From Choristoneura fumiferana (taxonomy: Eukaryota > Arthropoda > Insecta > Lepidoptera > Tortricidae): a DNA stretch of 64,000 nucleotides. A model generated the notes under the pieces. That model searched no databases and had not been told where the DNA came from. It was given only the letters and a program-made list of their open reading frames with translations. The stretch covers positions 7,121,036 through 7,185,035 of the forward strand of contig NC_133501.1 in assembly GCF_025370935.1 (NCBI RefSeq), read 5' to 3'. Numbering within the stretch: position 1 is the first letter of the stretch; the number at the start of each line of letters is the position of its first letter. Both the position numbers and the translations under genes were made by a program. This document shows positions 1-11,600 of this stretch, in pieces.

Positions 1-60
1 GTCGAGCTAAACTCGATTCCAGACGTGAGTTATCCGGATTATATTTAATAAGATTCCACA
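1..60 (+). repeat. Dispersed repeat, end fragment
   Basis: The first bases resemble the end of a repeat also present near 25855-25965 and 41840-41910, sharing the core TCGAGCTAAACTCGATT followed by a pyrimidine/purine tail ending in a TTATATTTAAT-like stretch. Only the right end is in the window, so its class cannot be set. Confidence 0.5.
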
Positions 61-212
61 GACCACATTTTATTTCATTCAACCTTTTATGAAATAATCG
101 AGAAAACTAACTAAAATGCAATGTTCCAGCTCAGCAGGTATAAAACACTCTTACGCTTAAATTCGGGAGCAGTGTGGAGGCAGGGGCCATGGATAGCGTC
201 GCATTCGCATAC

Positions 213-1886
213 CACTCGATGGTGTTTCTCCATGTTGTCCTTCTTGGCGAACCTGAGCGGGCAGCCGGGGCCGGGGCAGGCGTGCGGCCGGTCGCCCGTG
301 TGCGCGCGCAGGTGCACCGCCAGGATCGACAGCGACTGGTGCACAAACCACTGCCGGATTAGCCACGTACCAAGAGTAGCAAATGCTATGTTTTTGAAAT
401 AATCATGTTTGTAAGGAAGAACATATGTGATTTTCCCACTAACGTCGATAAGCCAAAGGCTACTAGAAACACAGGGAAGCTTAAAGTTCATCTTACAGAC
501 TGGCTAAAACCAAAAAGTCGTTTCTGGGAAATTGCATACGTTTTTATAATAAAATTCCAAAAAATATCATAAATGAAACAGATACAAAATTCAGATCTAT
601 TGTCAAGAGGACATTAATATCTAAGGCGTATTATAAAGTTAATGAATATATCATGGAATATTTGGAAATAATTCGACCCGCATTAGCGATCCCTTCAAAT
701 AGCGAACCTACTGTGTTAAAAATAAAATTGTGTTAAATACTTGTGATGTATGCATATCATTTAATAATATTGTAAATCTTTAAAAAAAAATATACCTCGT
801 TATGTTTCTTGCCGGATTCTTCTCAGCAGAGGTTTTTCCGAACCGGTGGTACATTTTTTTTTCACATTCATAAGTGCTTGTTATAGCCTAAATTGAATAA
901 AGATATTTTGACTTTGACTTTGTTACGGGCCCCGCGCGTCTAGGGGCCCCGCGGATCAATGCTTTTCGATCGTAAAAAATTAAATTTTGATAGAAGCATG
1001 TTTTTTTTTAATCAATGTGTAAGTACAATACTGCCACCACGAAACCAACACGAAACCGCCGTCAAAGAAAGAGATGGTATCGAAATTATCGGCTATAATA
1101 TTTGATTTATACTATAAACTTAAAGCAAATCAAGGGCCCCATGATAAAATTTGCTATAGGCCCCGCGCTATCTTAAAACGGCTCTGGCACAAAGTATGAA
1201 AGGCCATGGTCGTGTATTATTGACCCTCAATGCACTACCCTGGGGCACCGCCACTCCTGCTGCGGGAGGGCGGCGTGCTGCTGCAGGCGCGAACTACCAC
1301 CTGCCTACCCTAGAATACGGTATTTGACAACTGAATTTACCATGCATGTCTTATATATTATTATCAAAATATCGTATAACAGTACAGGCAGTGTTTAGCG
1401 AAGATTGAAACGCTTTTCAGTATGCAGCAAGTATAGCGCTATTTGCGTGTGACGTCACATGCAAGTATGTCTTTCTCTGTATAATCTTGAATTTCAAACC
1501 CGTATAACTTTAAAATTGTTTCTATATTCGATAATAGGCATTATGAAGTTTTAATATATAAAACTACTCTCTTAAAATATCAGAGGAAATTCAACTATGC
1601 TGTTATAATGTACAGTCAGCGTTAAAAGCAGCGGATCACTTTTTACTCTGTCGCATTGTCACATTGACAATCTTGCATGGCGTTTAGTACGTGGCTGTAA
1701 AACGACAAAGTACGAAAGTGTACCTACTTTTGATGCCGACTGTACTACATAAAATAAGCACAAAAAGCGACTTACAGTACATTTCTTCCCGCAGACTTCG
1801 CAAATGAAGCCCTTCCTGGAGCAGAGGGTCGGGGGTTCAGTGCCAGCCTCTGCGCTGGACTCCGGAGGCTTCATGTTCTTATTGCA
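213..1886 (-). CDS. C-terminal finger exons, probably of ZAD-C2H2 gene A (partial)
   Basis: Two minus-strand exons can be read. The first is 1886-1776 (111 nt). It opens with Cys-Asn-Lys after an acceptor TTAG and ends with CxxC-GKKCT before donor GTAAGT. The second is 335-213 (123 nt). It supplies the His pair, then a C-x4-C finger and HHRV before donor GTATGC. Joined at phase 0 they give a proper C-x2-C-x12-H-x3-H finger. They match exons 9 and 10 of gene B in order, phase and (for the second) exact length. The first finger of the 1886-1776 exon has lost its His pair, so part of this block is decaying. The remaining exons would lie left of the window. Whether it is still spliced to gene A (7248-2540) is uncertain: exons matching B exons 7 and 8 are absent between them. 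Confidence 0.6.
355..1190 (+). repeat. Dispersed repeat split by a retrotransposon
   Basis: Both sides of the insertion at 391-921 match the repeat at 10730-11690: a left part around 'gattagc...gcaaatgct', then 'acgggccccgcgcg' and, near 1130-1185, 'aggccccgcgc'. The copy here is interrupted after the 'gcaaatgc' motif. The family is unknown. It has GC-rich blocks at both ends and an AT-rich middle. Confidence 0.6.
391..921 (+). mobile_element. 5'-truncated non-LTR retrotransposon (C-terminus of RT ORF plus 3' UTR)
   Basis: It is nearly identical to the end of the element at 62573-64000. The last ~90 codons of the reverse-transcriptase ORF are present (the copy carries a 1-base loss near 490, so the frame is broken). 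A 3' UTR with AATAAA follows, then a tail of TTTGACTTTGACTTT. The 3' end matches the inverted copy at 44218-44535. The insertion lies in another repeat, so it is younger than that repeat. Confidence 0.8.
1314..1600 (+). mobile_element. MITE with AATACGGTATTTGAC terminus (degraded copy)
   Basis: It shares the left terminus AATACGGTATTTGACAAC and the internal 'gcagcaagtat...gtgacgtcacatgc' block with fuller copies at 11123-11580 and 37569-37924. The right terminus is not preserved. Confidence 0.65.
1611..1745 (+). mobile_element. Short MITE with TACAGTCAGC inverted ends
   Basis: About 135 bp bounded by TACAGTCAGCGT and the inverted GATGCCGACTGTA, with 'ttgcatggcgtt' inside. A second copy is at 15568-15674. 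It is non-coding and sits in an intron of the gene A 3' block. Confidence 0.7.
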
Positions 1887-1909
1887 CTAACAAGATCAAA
1901 TAAATTAGG

Positions 1910-2360
1910 TAAAGCTGCGTTTCCACCAGAGGTGTTCCCACCAGGATGTGTTGTGGGTAAGGAATGGGTTTTTCATGAACAAATAGAAACGCTTGATTTA
2001 CCCCGCCTCGCTGCTTCCACCAGAGATAAGCTGTGCGTGATAGGTATATGAAGCGTTTAAATATTTATTTTGTAATTTTTTTTTCTTTAATTGTACACAA
2101 TAGTTTTTAAGTATTTTATTTGTAATTATATTATTATGAAAAAAATACTTTCTGCCAAGTTTCTTGCGGCGCATTCTTCTTGGCAATGATGGTCTTTCCG
2201 AAAGCGCTGGTAGTTTAAAAAATGACGTGTAAAAGTGCCCATTGCGGCCTATTTACTGAATAAATCATTTGAATTTTGAATTTCGTTTCTATTGTTTCAT
2301 GAAAAACACATTCCTCGCAACACATCCACGATCAACTTTGATGGAAACGCTGCCTTACTG
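1910..2360. mobile_element. Foldback MITE (CCACCAGAGATGTGC family) with nested retroelement end
   Basis: The left arm (1910-2050) and the right arm (2283-2360) are inverted copies of 'cgtttccaccag..' and '..tggaaacgctg'. Between them, 2055-2282 holds the 3' end of a retroelement (see next entry), flanked by GTTT on both sides. Other family members are at 39756-39960, 42630-42850, 54315-54425, and partly at 12427-12580 and 21695-21800. Confidence 0.7.
2055..2282 (+). mobile_element. Retroelement 3' end nested in MITE
   Basis: It holds the conserved tail 'gcattcttcttggcaatga..', 'gcccattgcggcc' and 'aataaatcatttgaatt'. Inverted copies sit at 6737-6850 and 43853-44030. The tail is A/T-rich and carries AATAAA, as expected of a non-LTR element or its SINE. 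Confidence 0.65.
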
Positions 2361-2539
2361 ATTAATATAATGTCAGCTCATTGACCAATAACGTTAAACG
2401 ACTTCTTGTATGAAGAAGTTGCGGGCAAAAGCTAAAAAAAGTGATTATATGAAAAAATACCCAAATCCGTTTTCAAAATTGATTTTCCTAAAAAAAAAAT
2501 GTCATTTTTTTAACAAATCTCAACTTCTCATAGCCAGCT

Positions 2540-5500
2540 TCAGGCTTCAGTTTCGTGTACCTTTTTGATCTGGTGCAGCTTGAGGCCGGGCGCCCCCTTG
2601 AAGGAGGCCCCGCAGGCGCCGCACTCGCCGCCTGTCTCCTCGCGCTCCGACGCGTGGTTCATGCGCACGTGCGTGTAGAACGTAGACTTCTTTCTGTTGC
2701 CGACGAACGCGTGTTTATAGTGAAATAGTGAAAATCATTATAGACTATATTATATAAATAAGCCCCGCTAACTCGGGCCATACATACGCTGAACAAAATA
2801 GCCGAAGAAACAGATTTGTTTCTCTGTGTTTTGAGTGAATTCACAAAGGTAGCACTATCTGTTATATGTTACAAGAATAATTAATTACTTATATATTGAA
2901 GCAAGAATTTAATATTTGTGTTGGAACTTCTCTGTCGCATTAGGTCAAGCCTGTAATGATAGCTGTAAGTGTGTGTACAATAAATAAATAAATAAATAAA
3001 TAATAAATATAAAATATCTGTAGTTTGATACGCACTTGAAGGTCCGGCCGCAATGTTTGCACTCCCAGGTTTTGCCCGCGTGGAACTCTGCGTGCAACAA
3101 TGCCTCATGCCTGGTAACAATAAATTAATAAAAATAACAAGTCTTGAGGTTTTTTTAAATTTACCGAAGTTAGCACAAAATTAGGTGAAAATATAGAACA
3201 TAGATACATCAATTTCTAGTACATAATTTATTTTATGTTTGAAAGAAAGAAAAAAAAGACTTCTTTGGTTCCATCCGTACCACAACCAAACGCAAACGAG
3301 TTCTTGAGTGGAGCGATGATCTTCGCAGGGTGGCTGGCAAGAACTGGATGAGAGTGGCCGAGGATCGTGCTCAGTGGCGTGCAACTGGAGAGGCCAATGT
3401 ACAGCAGTGAACTAAGATAGGCCGATGATGTACCACAACCGTAAAACGACTAAAACACTAAGGGGCTGTTTCACCATCCATTGATTAGCTTTAACTGACG
3501 GTTAAATGTGATGCCGTCTCCGTCTATTCGAACAAAACAAATGGAGACGGCATCACATTGAACCGTCAGTTAACACTAATCAATAGATGGTGAAACAGCC
3601 TTTAAAACTAACAATAAAAACTAAATTACGCGGTGACACGACAGGACACCAATAAGGCCTCATTTCAGCATGTGTTTGTGTGTTTGGTACCTTGGTCCTA
3701 AGCCTATTTAGGACAGACCTGCCTTTGATGACCCGCTGGCACTGGTTGCAGACGTACTTGAGCTGGTGATTCTCGATCATGTGCGTGCGCAGGTTGTTGG
3801 GCCACTTGAAGCGGCACTGGCACAGCGCGCACTCGTTCGCGCCCGACACCTGCCCAACGGACAATCATCATTCAACACCATCACGGCTAACGTTGTCGCC
3901 ATCGCTATTATATCATCAACATCATTATAAATAAGCCTACAATGAGGGTATTCACAGAGACGAAGTATAGAAAGAAAGAAAGAAGACATTTATTCACTAA
4001 CACAGAGACACATATACAAAAAAAATTAACACAGTTATACACAAGAAAACAGCAGCAAGCAGGGGGGGGGGGTTTGCAGGTGGGAGGACCTTGTGCAAAT
4101 TTGTATTTTAGCATAATCGTTTGACCAGTGACCTCTCAAGCTCATTGTGTGAAATTACAAATTGAAATTCGAAATCAAAAAATCAATTCGAGATCCTTGA
4201 GTCCAGCAGTGGGAAGAATACGCCAAGATTTTGGCAAGGTAAATTAAAGTATACTCACGGGATCATGGACCTTCAAATGATTCTCATATGTGAACATGGA
4301 CAGGAATCCTTTGTAACACTTCTCACATCTCAAGAGAGCATTCAAATAACTGTCAGTACTTTTCCGCGCCTCCATCTCTCTCGTTTGCTCCTCCTCCGAC
4401 AACCGTATCACTTGTATATTGTACTTTTCTTCAAACTTAATATAATCCTCGTCGCACATAAAATATCTTTTGAAACCTTTTCTTTTCCTCACCGGCTTCT
4501 TCTTAACCACCCACTCGACTTCCGGTTTACCCTTCACTTTGATCACTTTCTTTCTCTCTTTAGGTTTCTTCTTTTTATTTTCCTTTTTTGCATCCTTTCT
4601 CGCTCGTTCTTCCAATATTTTCACTTCGGCGATATTTTCTACTATTTCTACCATGCAGCTTCGGCTGGCAAGGTCGTCGCTGTCACTTTTGACGTCCGCG
4701 TCGTGGTCGTTGTCAGAGTGACAGCTGTCATTGCGCTCTGGCTCTATAATTTTTGTTTGAGGGTAGTCGGTGAATATTTTGCAACTGTAATCGTTCGTTA
4801 GGCTGTGCGCGTTGCGGTCGATAGAACGAATGAACTCGTTAGTGAGCTAAAATTAAAAAAAAAATCATAAGATTTATAAATAACACATAACTGGCAATTA
4901 ACATTAATGAAATGAGATGGTAAACACAACACTTACCTTGTCCCACTACTGAACCACCACTCCTCTCCTTTTATATACTATACTTCTATTGTAAACTTTA
5001 TGATGAAGAAAAACATCATGAGGAAACCTGCACACACTTGCAAGGAAATTCAATGCTGGTGTGAAGTTTTCATCCTAATTTGCACTGGGCCCGCAAGGCA
5101 ACTATGGCCCAAGCCCTCTTATTCTGAGAGGAGGCTGTACATATAAAGTGTGCTAGCTCTAGCTGTAAGGAGCCACTTTCATACCTACCCAAATTTCAAG
5201 TTTCTAGCATTTAAAATACCCTGCAAGGTTTGATTCCACAACAATTTTTTTTGCAATTTTTTTTATTCGAGTGAATGGCTAACGAGCAAGTGGCCTGATG
5301 GTAAGAGATTACCACGGCCCATAGACCCCTGCAACACCAGGGGGATTGCAGATGCGTTGCCATTGCCAACCTAGAGGCCTAAGATGGGATACCTCAAGTG
5401 CCAGTAATTCCACCGGCTGTCTTACTCTCCACGCCGAAACTATGCTATTTCACGGCAGGATTAGCGAGCAAGATGGTGGTAGCACCTGCATTTGTATGAA

Positions 5501-7248
5501 CAAGATCACATTTTGTATTTGTATTATATTGACCAAGAAGTAGGTATCACTTTTACACAGCTCAAGGGATAGCAGACTTGAGTATTAGGTATAATTTATT
5601 CTCCTCCATTAAAACATTGTCTCAACAGATGGCTATAAAGGCCAATATATGCTATAAAGGCCATTTTTTTAATTTTATGGTACAGTAAACCCTTAAAAAG
5701 GTTAAGGCTAGTTACATAGTGTTGTTCAGCGAGCGCGTGCCGCAGCGCTGCGTCGGTGCGGCGGGCGCGCGCTCGCAGGCCAGCGGAGCGCTGCAGCTGA
5801 GCGCGGCACGGGCTGCACACGCGCTGCGGCAGCCCGTCGCACGGGGACAGCTGGAACAAAACAGCACTGTGGCAGAAATTATCTAGAGCAGGCTTACTCA
5901 AACTGGGGGGTTCGCTATTCGACGGTAGGGGGTTCGCGACAAGGTTTACGTGACTCCAAAAACCACCAGGCTGCAAGACTAGCAAGATGATTAAGATTGG
6001 TTTTTGGAGTCTTTTGTATTTTGTATTTTTAGTTTCTCCATCAGTCAATTTTATTACTTTCTTTGGGGGGGGGGGGTTCGCTATCGTCTAGAAACTTTAA
6101 CAGGGGTACGTGGAGCCATAAGTTTGAGAAACCCTGATCTAGAGCAGGGGTGACTGGACGTTTGCAGGTTGGTTGTAGTACAGTTGTTAGTGGCACGTTA
6201 GAAAGTACAAGTTGGCATAGGTATGTGGGCCATAATTATTTTTGATGCCTATGAATTAAAAACACCCCCTAAGAAACATTTCTTACCCTATCGTGTGTTA
6301 ACTTGGGGAATGCTCTCCCTGAACTTGTGATAAATGCACCTTCAGCGAACAGTTTTAAAAATACACGCTAGACAAACACTTAAAAAAGAAAGACTAAAAA
6401 CGCAAGTGCTGCTAGTGTATTATTTCAATAATAAATAAATAATAAAATGTTTCGCGGGCACTTTAATGCGTAATTTTTTAATTATTACTGGTGTGTCCAA
6501 CTAGAGAGAATTAGAAAGAAACAAATTATATTATATTTTTTTAACATTATATTTAGTATTATTTTCTAACTGAATTATTAATGACTCTTTATTAATTTAT
6601 TAATATTATTGCTATTTATTAACAATTTGCTGAAAACAGGACATTTTCACGTTCCCACATTGCATCTGGAATACTGGGACAGAGTTCCTTAGCTTTGAGG
6701 GGTGGCACAGTTTAAAACAGGAAGTATGGTATAGTCATTCAAATTCAAATAATTTATTCAGTAAATAGGCCGCAATGGGCACTTTTACACATCATTTTTT
6801 AAACTACCAGCGCTTTCGGAAAGACCATCATTGCCAAGAATGCGCCGCACAAAACTTATCATGTTAATATATTTAATGAATTGAATTTTATAATAGCGCT
6901 TGCTAAATTATGTACTACTACGAACATTACGCGATTCAGTAGAATTTGCAGTAAATAAAAACAATTATAATAAGAAATTATTTACAAATTCGCAGTCAAT
7001 GTTGACGTGAATTACTCGGTGAAAGTGAATGAAACTTACAATATTTCCAATTAGCAATTAAACCTCGTTCATAATAAGCACATATATTTGTATTTTAGAG
7101 TTGATTTACGTACATTTGTCCCCAAAATATCAGTGAACGCCTCGTCCAGTCGGTGTTCGTAGATCCTATATAACTTGTCGTCGGTTGCAAGGCAAATGCG
7201 GCATGCCAGCAGCTCTTCCATTTCTATCTCTAACTTTATATCAGACAT
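2540..7248 (-). CDS. ZAD-C2H2 zinc-finger protein (gene A)
   Basis: Likely a nuclear DNA-binding factor; targets unknown. Exons in transcript order: 7248-7114, 5850-5716, 4846-4259, 3849-3719, 3110-3036, 2693-2540. Every junction is GT..AG and in frame, giving 405 aa if it ends at the TGA at 2540. The ZAD domain has its zinc ligands at C16, C19, C57 and C60, split over exons 1 and 2 (both 135 nt). Residues 91-260 are a linker, acidic then very Lys-rich (a probable nuclear localisation signal). Five fingers follow from about residue 264: C-x2-C-x12-H-x3-H or close variants. Fingers 3 and 4 are each made from two exons. The start was chosen because it gives the usual short lead before the first ZAD Cys pair. 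The 3' end is uncertain: an AAG/GTACAC donor at 2561 would instead skip the TGA and splice in frame to 1886-1776. Confidence 0.85.
2976..3010 (+). repeat. (AAAT)n microsatellite
   Basis: Short run of AAAT units just downstream (on the minus strand) of gene A exon 5. Confidence 0.8.
3255..3425 (+). mobile_element. RTE-type retrotransposon fragment (ORF C-terminus)
   Basis: The plus strand reads a Lys/Arg-rich stretch, then VLEWSDDLRRVAG and WRATGEA..VQQ before a stop. This resembles the C-terminal tail of RTE-like ORF2 seen again at 57955-58215. It lies in gene A intron 4. Confidence 0.55.
3467..3604. mobile_element. Foldback MITE (GGGGCTGTTTCACC)
   Basis: A near-complete palindrome of ~138 bp: GGGGCTGTTTCACCATCC at the left, GGATGGTGAAACAGCC-like sequence at the right, and an inner 'gatgccgtctccgtc' that is also mirrored. 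Two diverged copies lie back to back at 50825-51105. Confidence 0.8.
5230..5560 (+). repeat. Common dispersed repeat ('cctgatggtaag')
   Basis: It contains 'gtggcctgatggtaagagattacc' and, further on, 'attagcgagcaagatggtggtagca'. Related pieces occur at 49630-49700 and 61090-61140. No coding potential was recognised. It fills part of gene A intron 2. Confidence 0.5.
5889..6136. mobile_element. hAT MITE with 8-bp target duplication ATCTAGAG
   Basis: Its ends are CAGGCTTACTCAAACT and the inverse of CAGGGTTTCTCAAACT. They are flanked on both sides by ATCTAGAG (5881-5888 and 6137-6144). An 8-bp duplication and CAG-starting inverted ends are hallmarks of the hAT superfamily. There is no transposase ORF. 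It lies in gene A intron 1. Confidence 0.88.
6145..6736. other. AT-rich intron sequence, nothing recognised
   Basis: Gene A intron 1. I see no exon, no foldback and no clear repeat. It is strongly AT-rich from about 6380. Confidence 0.5.
6737..6850 (-). mobile_element. Retroelement 3' end (minus)
   Basis: Reverse-complement relative of 2055-2282 and 43853-44030: a tail with 'aaataggccgcaatgggc' and then 'aaagaccatcattgccaag' on the plus strand. Confidence 0.7.
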
Positions 7249-7601
7249 TTTTGTTATGAGAATACGATTTTATGTCATAAATAATTATTTAAAGGCCATT
7301 GTAACATTTCAACATAAATCTAATAAGTACGCGTTTTGACAGTTCAGTCAGAGTTCACAGTAAACAAAATTAACCTTATTTTTCGACCAACGTTTTCAAT
7401 TTGACTGTATCCAGTTTAGACTTTATCATAATGTCATAGAGTCTTTTTTTGTTGAACTAAGAGAAAGCATAGTTTCTTTCAATGCAAATAGAATTATATG
7501 GCACCTAACATAAAGTACAGTGTAGCCAAAAGAAAAAACCATTTCTACCATTGACGTTCGAATTCACGTATCACAGTTTTCCGGCCTCGTATGAGTTGAT
7601 G

Positions 7602-7733
7602 CAAACAGCAGGGCTACTACGAAACTCGAAATTCGAAGTTCGTGTCGTGCGGTCCCTCTGACAGTTATACTAATTAATACGAGAACCAGAGGGACGGTAC
7701 GATACGAAAGTTTCGTAGTAGCCCTGCAGGCGC
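7602..7733. mobile_element. Foldback MITE (GGGCTACTACGAAACTCGAA)
   Basis: Inverted ends GCAGGGCTACTACGAAACTC and its mirror. Related copies at 29268-29388 and 53637-53732. It is upstream of the gene A start. Confidence 0.75.
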
Positions 7734-8600
7734 ATGCCACGGCCGCCACGGGGGAGCATGCGCGCTGCCTGCAAGCTGCGCCAGCGGTATCGGCCATTTT
7801 TTTTTAAATAATATATAATCTTTTCATCACACTTGCTCGTAAACAGTGCCGTAACATGCAGGCTACCTTAGTTGCAACCTCCCAAATAAAACCCTCGACC
7901 TTAATGTGCTTGTCATGAAACCCGTGGTCGGTAAATGAGTCCTTGCCCGTACTAATTTTGTTGTCATGAAGCCCAAGGTCGGTCGCATGAGTTTGTTACT
8001 GCATGGTGTGCTGCTGCGCCGTGCGCGCGCTGCACACGCACGCCATGCACATGCTGCGGAGGGGGAGGGGGGGAGGAGGGCGGCGGGGAGCTGGCGCTGC
8101 CAAGAGCGCAGTTAGCGGTATCGGCAATTTTTGAAAAAATATTAGTTTTTCTTTTACAAATGTACAATTTTACTCGCAAATGTGATGGAAAACATTGTAT
8201 GTCGCACGGGCGGTACTAGCATTACGAACATCGACTCATTAAAGCCCTCTTAAGAAGTCTTATTCTCGTTCGTAATTCCTTATTTACCGCCCTTAAGACA
8301 CAATGTACTATTACCGCCTTTAAGAACACGTACTAAAATGTATTCAAATCAAATCAAATCAAATATGTTTTATGCCAGAACATAGTTAATACAAAAGGTC
8401 TTAGTGCTACAAAATGTTCTTATGTTCTACCTTAATTGGGCTTGCAATATTAAAATCATTTTCTCTCAGCATTTACAATATAAGAAATACTAAGTAATAT
8501 CTCAGTTTATATTGACGCACCAACAGTGGAGTAATTAAAAAAAAGGTGTCTCAATAAAAACAAATTAATTTTCCTAATTTCTTGTATTCACTTCAAACTA
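7734..8600. other. Interval between gene B stop and gene A start
   Basis: Holds two GC-rich blocks (7734-7795 and 8010-8130) that both end in 'gcggtatcggc' plus a T run. Between them is a ~60-bp direct repeat ('tgtcatgaaacccg.ggtcggt'). An AAATC-type tail at 8345-8365 suggests another retroelement end. No ORF was recognised. Confidence 0.45.
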
Positions 8601-8603
8601 CTG

Positions 8604-11600
8604 CTACTTGTCGCGCCGCCTTTGCCGCGGCGGCAGCGGCAGCTTCAAATGCACCGTATTGACGTGCAGTTTGAGCGACGCCGCGTGCGCCAGCAACTTG
8701 CCGCACGTGCCACATTTTACTTGCGGGCGCTGGCCAAGATGTACCTGGAAAAAACAAATTTTCACTTTTCATGCTCGTAAAGTTGGCGTTTATGCTGGAT
8801 CTAGGCCAGGGTTTCTCAAACTTATGGCTCCACGTACCCCTGTTAAAGTTTCTAGACGACAGCGAACCCCTACCTCCCCCCCCTCCACCCAAAGAAAGTA
8901 ATAAAACTGGCTATTAGAGAAACTAAGTTTATTTTTATTTCAATCATCATGATAATATAATGTATATTATTAATTTCAATAAAAGGTAACAAATATAGGT
9001 AAGAATCGTCTTGCCAACGAAAATACAAACTGAAAAAAATAAGTTACAAATTTGGAGTTGAAAAAAAAAAAAAAAAGACTCCAAAAGTCAATCTTGCCAG
9101 TATTGCAGCCACCATCACGTAAACCTTGTCGCGAACCCCCTACCGTCGAATAGCGTACCCCACTTTGAGAAACCCTGATCTAGGCGACATAAAATGACGT
9201 GTTTATCGATCCTCGCCGTACCGGCTCGGGTGACTATATGAACGTCTTGGGTAAAATGGCTCGTTTTATGCTCTTGTTGCACAATCTACTATTTTTTTTT
9301 GGTCGGTAAAATCGCCAGAAAGTTCTATGATCTCAATATTCGGAAAGTGCGCATGCGCAACATTCAATAAGCTAACCAACAAAAAATTGGAAAACTCCTG
9401 ACATTGTCACTTTAAAGTTCAATATCTCAAAAACGGCTAAACCGTATTTGATAAAACATATTTAAGAACCATTGCTAGAAAACCTGCTTTCAAAAAAAAC
9501 CTCATTCAAATCGGTTCACCCGTTTAAGAGCTACGGTGACCACATAGCGGTCAAACCACCCTTTTTGCGTCAGGGTTTAAAAATCCCTAATAAGAAAAAA
9601 AAATGAGGTTTTTTTGTAGCATTTTGTGTTTTTTGTATTAATTTTTACAGCGTAATAAATCTTCTCTCTTCGCGTTTAAAATGCTGAAACGATTTAGATT
9701 AAATTCGATACACAGATAGCTTTTATCCCGGAAATTGCATAGTTCCCGCGGGATAGTGATAAACGAATTCTACGCAGACGGAGTCACTAATGGTTCTAAA
9801 CCCCTAATGCTGTATTTTTTATTGATAAACTAGCTGTTACCCCCGACTCCGTCCGCATAGAATTCGTTTATTGCTATCCCGCGGGAACTATGCAATTTCC
9901 GGGATAAAAGCTATCTGTGTATCGAATTAAATCTATCGTTTCAGCACTTTAAACGCGAAGAGGTAATAAAAAAACAAACAGACTTACGAATTTTCGCATT
10001 TATAATATTAGTAGGATTAATAGGGAAAATAAATTCCGCTGCATGGCATAGGCGTCCTCCCAGCATGAGAGGACAATCGGGATTGTTATAACCTAACCAA
10101 CTAAAAGTTGGAAAACCCCCGACTTTGTCACTCAAAGTTCAATATACATGTCTAAGAACCATCGCTAAAAAACCTGCTATCATATAAAAAGACCGCATTC
10201 AAATCGGTGCACCCGCTTAAGAGCTACGGTGCCACAGACAAACAGACAGACACACATAGCGGTCAAACTTATAACACCCTTCTTTTTGCATCGGGTTAAA
10301 AATATGAATGGGTGGCATTGATGCTGACCACGCGGTGGTGTCGGCGCATGTTGTGCAGGCTGCTGAAGCATAGCGGGCAGCCGGGGGCGGGGCACGCGTG
10401 TGGTCGGGCGCCCGAGTGGCGCCGCTGGTGCGCTGCCAGGTTCGTCAGGGACTGCCAAATACAAAAACAAGCTTATACAATACAATACAAAGACTCTTTA
10501 TTGTACCATCAGCCAATATGTGGTCTACCACCCTAAAGTTGATAATCGTTTGCATGTCACAAAACAATAATGCCAAAAGACGTGTCTGTCAACTTGAAAG
10601 TTCGACTTTGACGACATATTCATATTGATAGGAACTTGTTTAAAACTTGATAGACCACTTATTTGGCTGATGGTACACCAGACATAGTTTTGTATAGCTT
10701 CAAACAGTTGAGCAGCGTTGCCACCCAGTGGCGGATTAGCTAAGTAGCGAGAGTAGCAAATGCTACGGGCCCCGCGCGTCTAGGGGCCCCGCGGACCAAT
10801 GCTTTCTGATCGTAAAAATGTCAGTTTACCATGTTTTTTTATCAATGGGTACAATACTGCCACCACAAAACCAACACGAAACCGCCGTCAAACGAACAGA
10901 TGGTATCAAAATGAGCGACTATAGTGTTCTATTTAATACTAGGTTAAAATTTGAAGCAAAATTCAAATTTGTTTATTGCATGTCATATTACAGGCATTAG
11001 GATGGAAAATTACAAAATAGGTATACATGTGACGCCCTGATAGGGCACGGCAATACAAGTAAACAGAGTGTGTATATAACATGCATGTAAAAGAAAAAAA
11101 GAAACATATAGGTACTTGACGTAATACGGTATTTGACAACTCCTGATTTTGCCATATCTTAATATTATTATGAAAATATAGATATACTCTTACCTTCATA
11201 AAACTTAACAAGCCAATGTTAACTAACAAATGCTTTGTCCCTTTCTAACAAATACAAATGTCGAAGTGACAGATAAGGACAAACGAATTTTAGCGGCATT
11301 TTAACTAAAATAGGTTTGATTGTCGTTTATGAATAAGGGGGATAGTGTTTAGCGAAGAGAAAATTTAAATCGGTTGAAAATTGGATTTATAGTGATTTTT
11401 TGAAAAATCTATATACCTGTATCTTTCTAAAACGCTTTTCTCTATGCAGCAAGTATGGCGGTACTGGCGTGTGACGTCTCATGCCAGTGTGTCTTTCTCT
11501 GTCTAATCTTGAATTTCAAACCTGTATAACTTTTTGTATGTTTTAATTTAAAAACATACAAAATAGTGAAATACCGTATTACACACTCACATGAGACACA

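Noticed and set aside
1195..1310. Possible extra finger exon on the minus strand (QQEWRC-like)
   Set aside because: Only one Cys and no clean acceptor; could be a remnant of a lost exon but too short to support.
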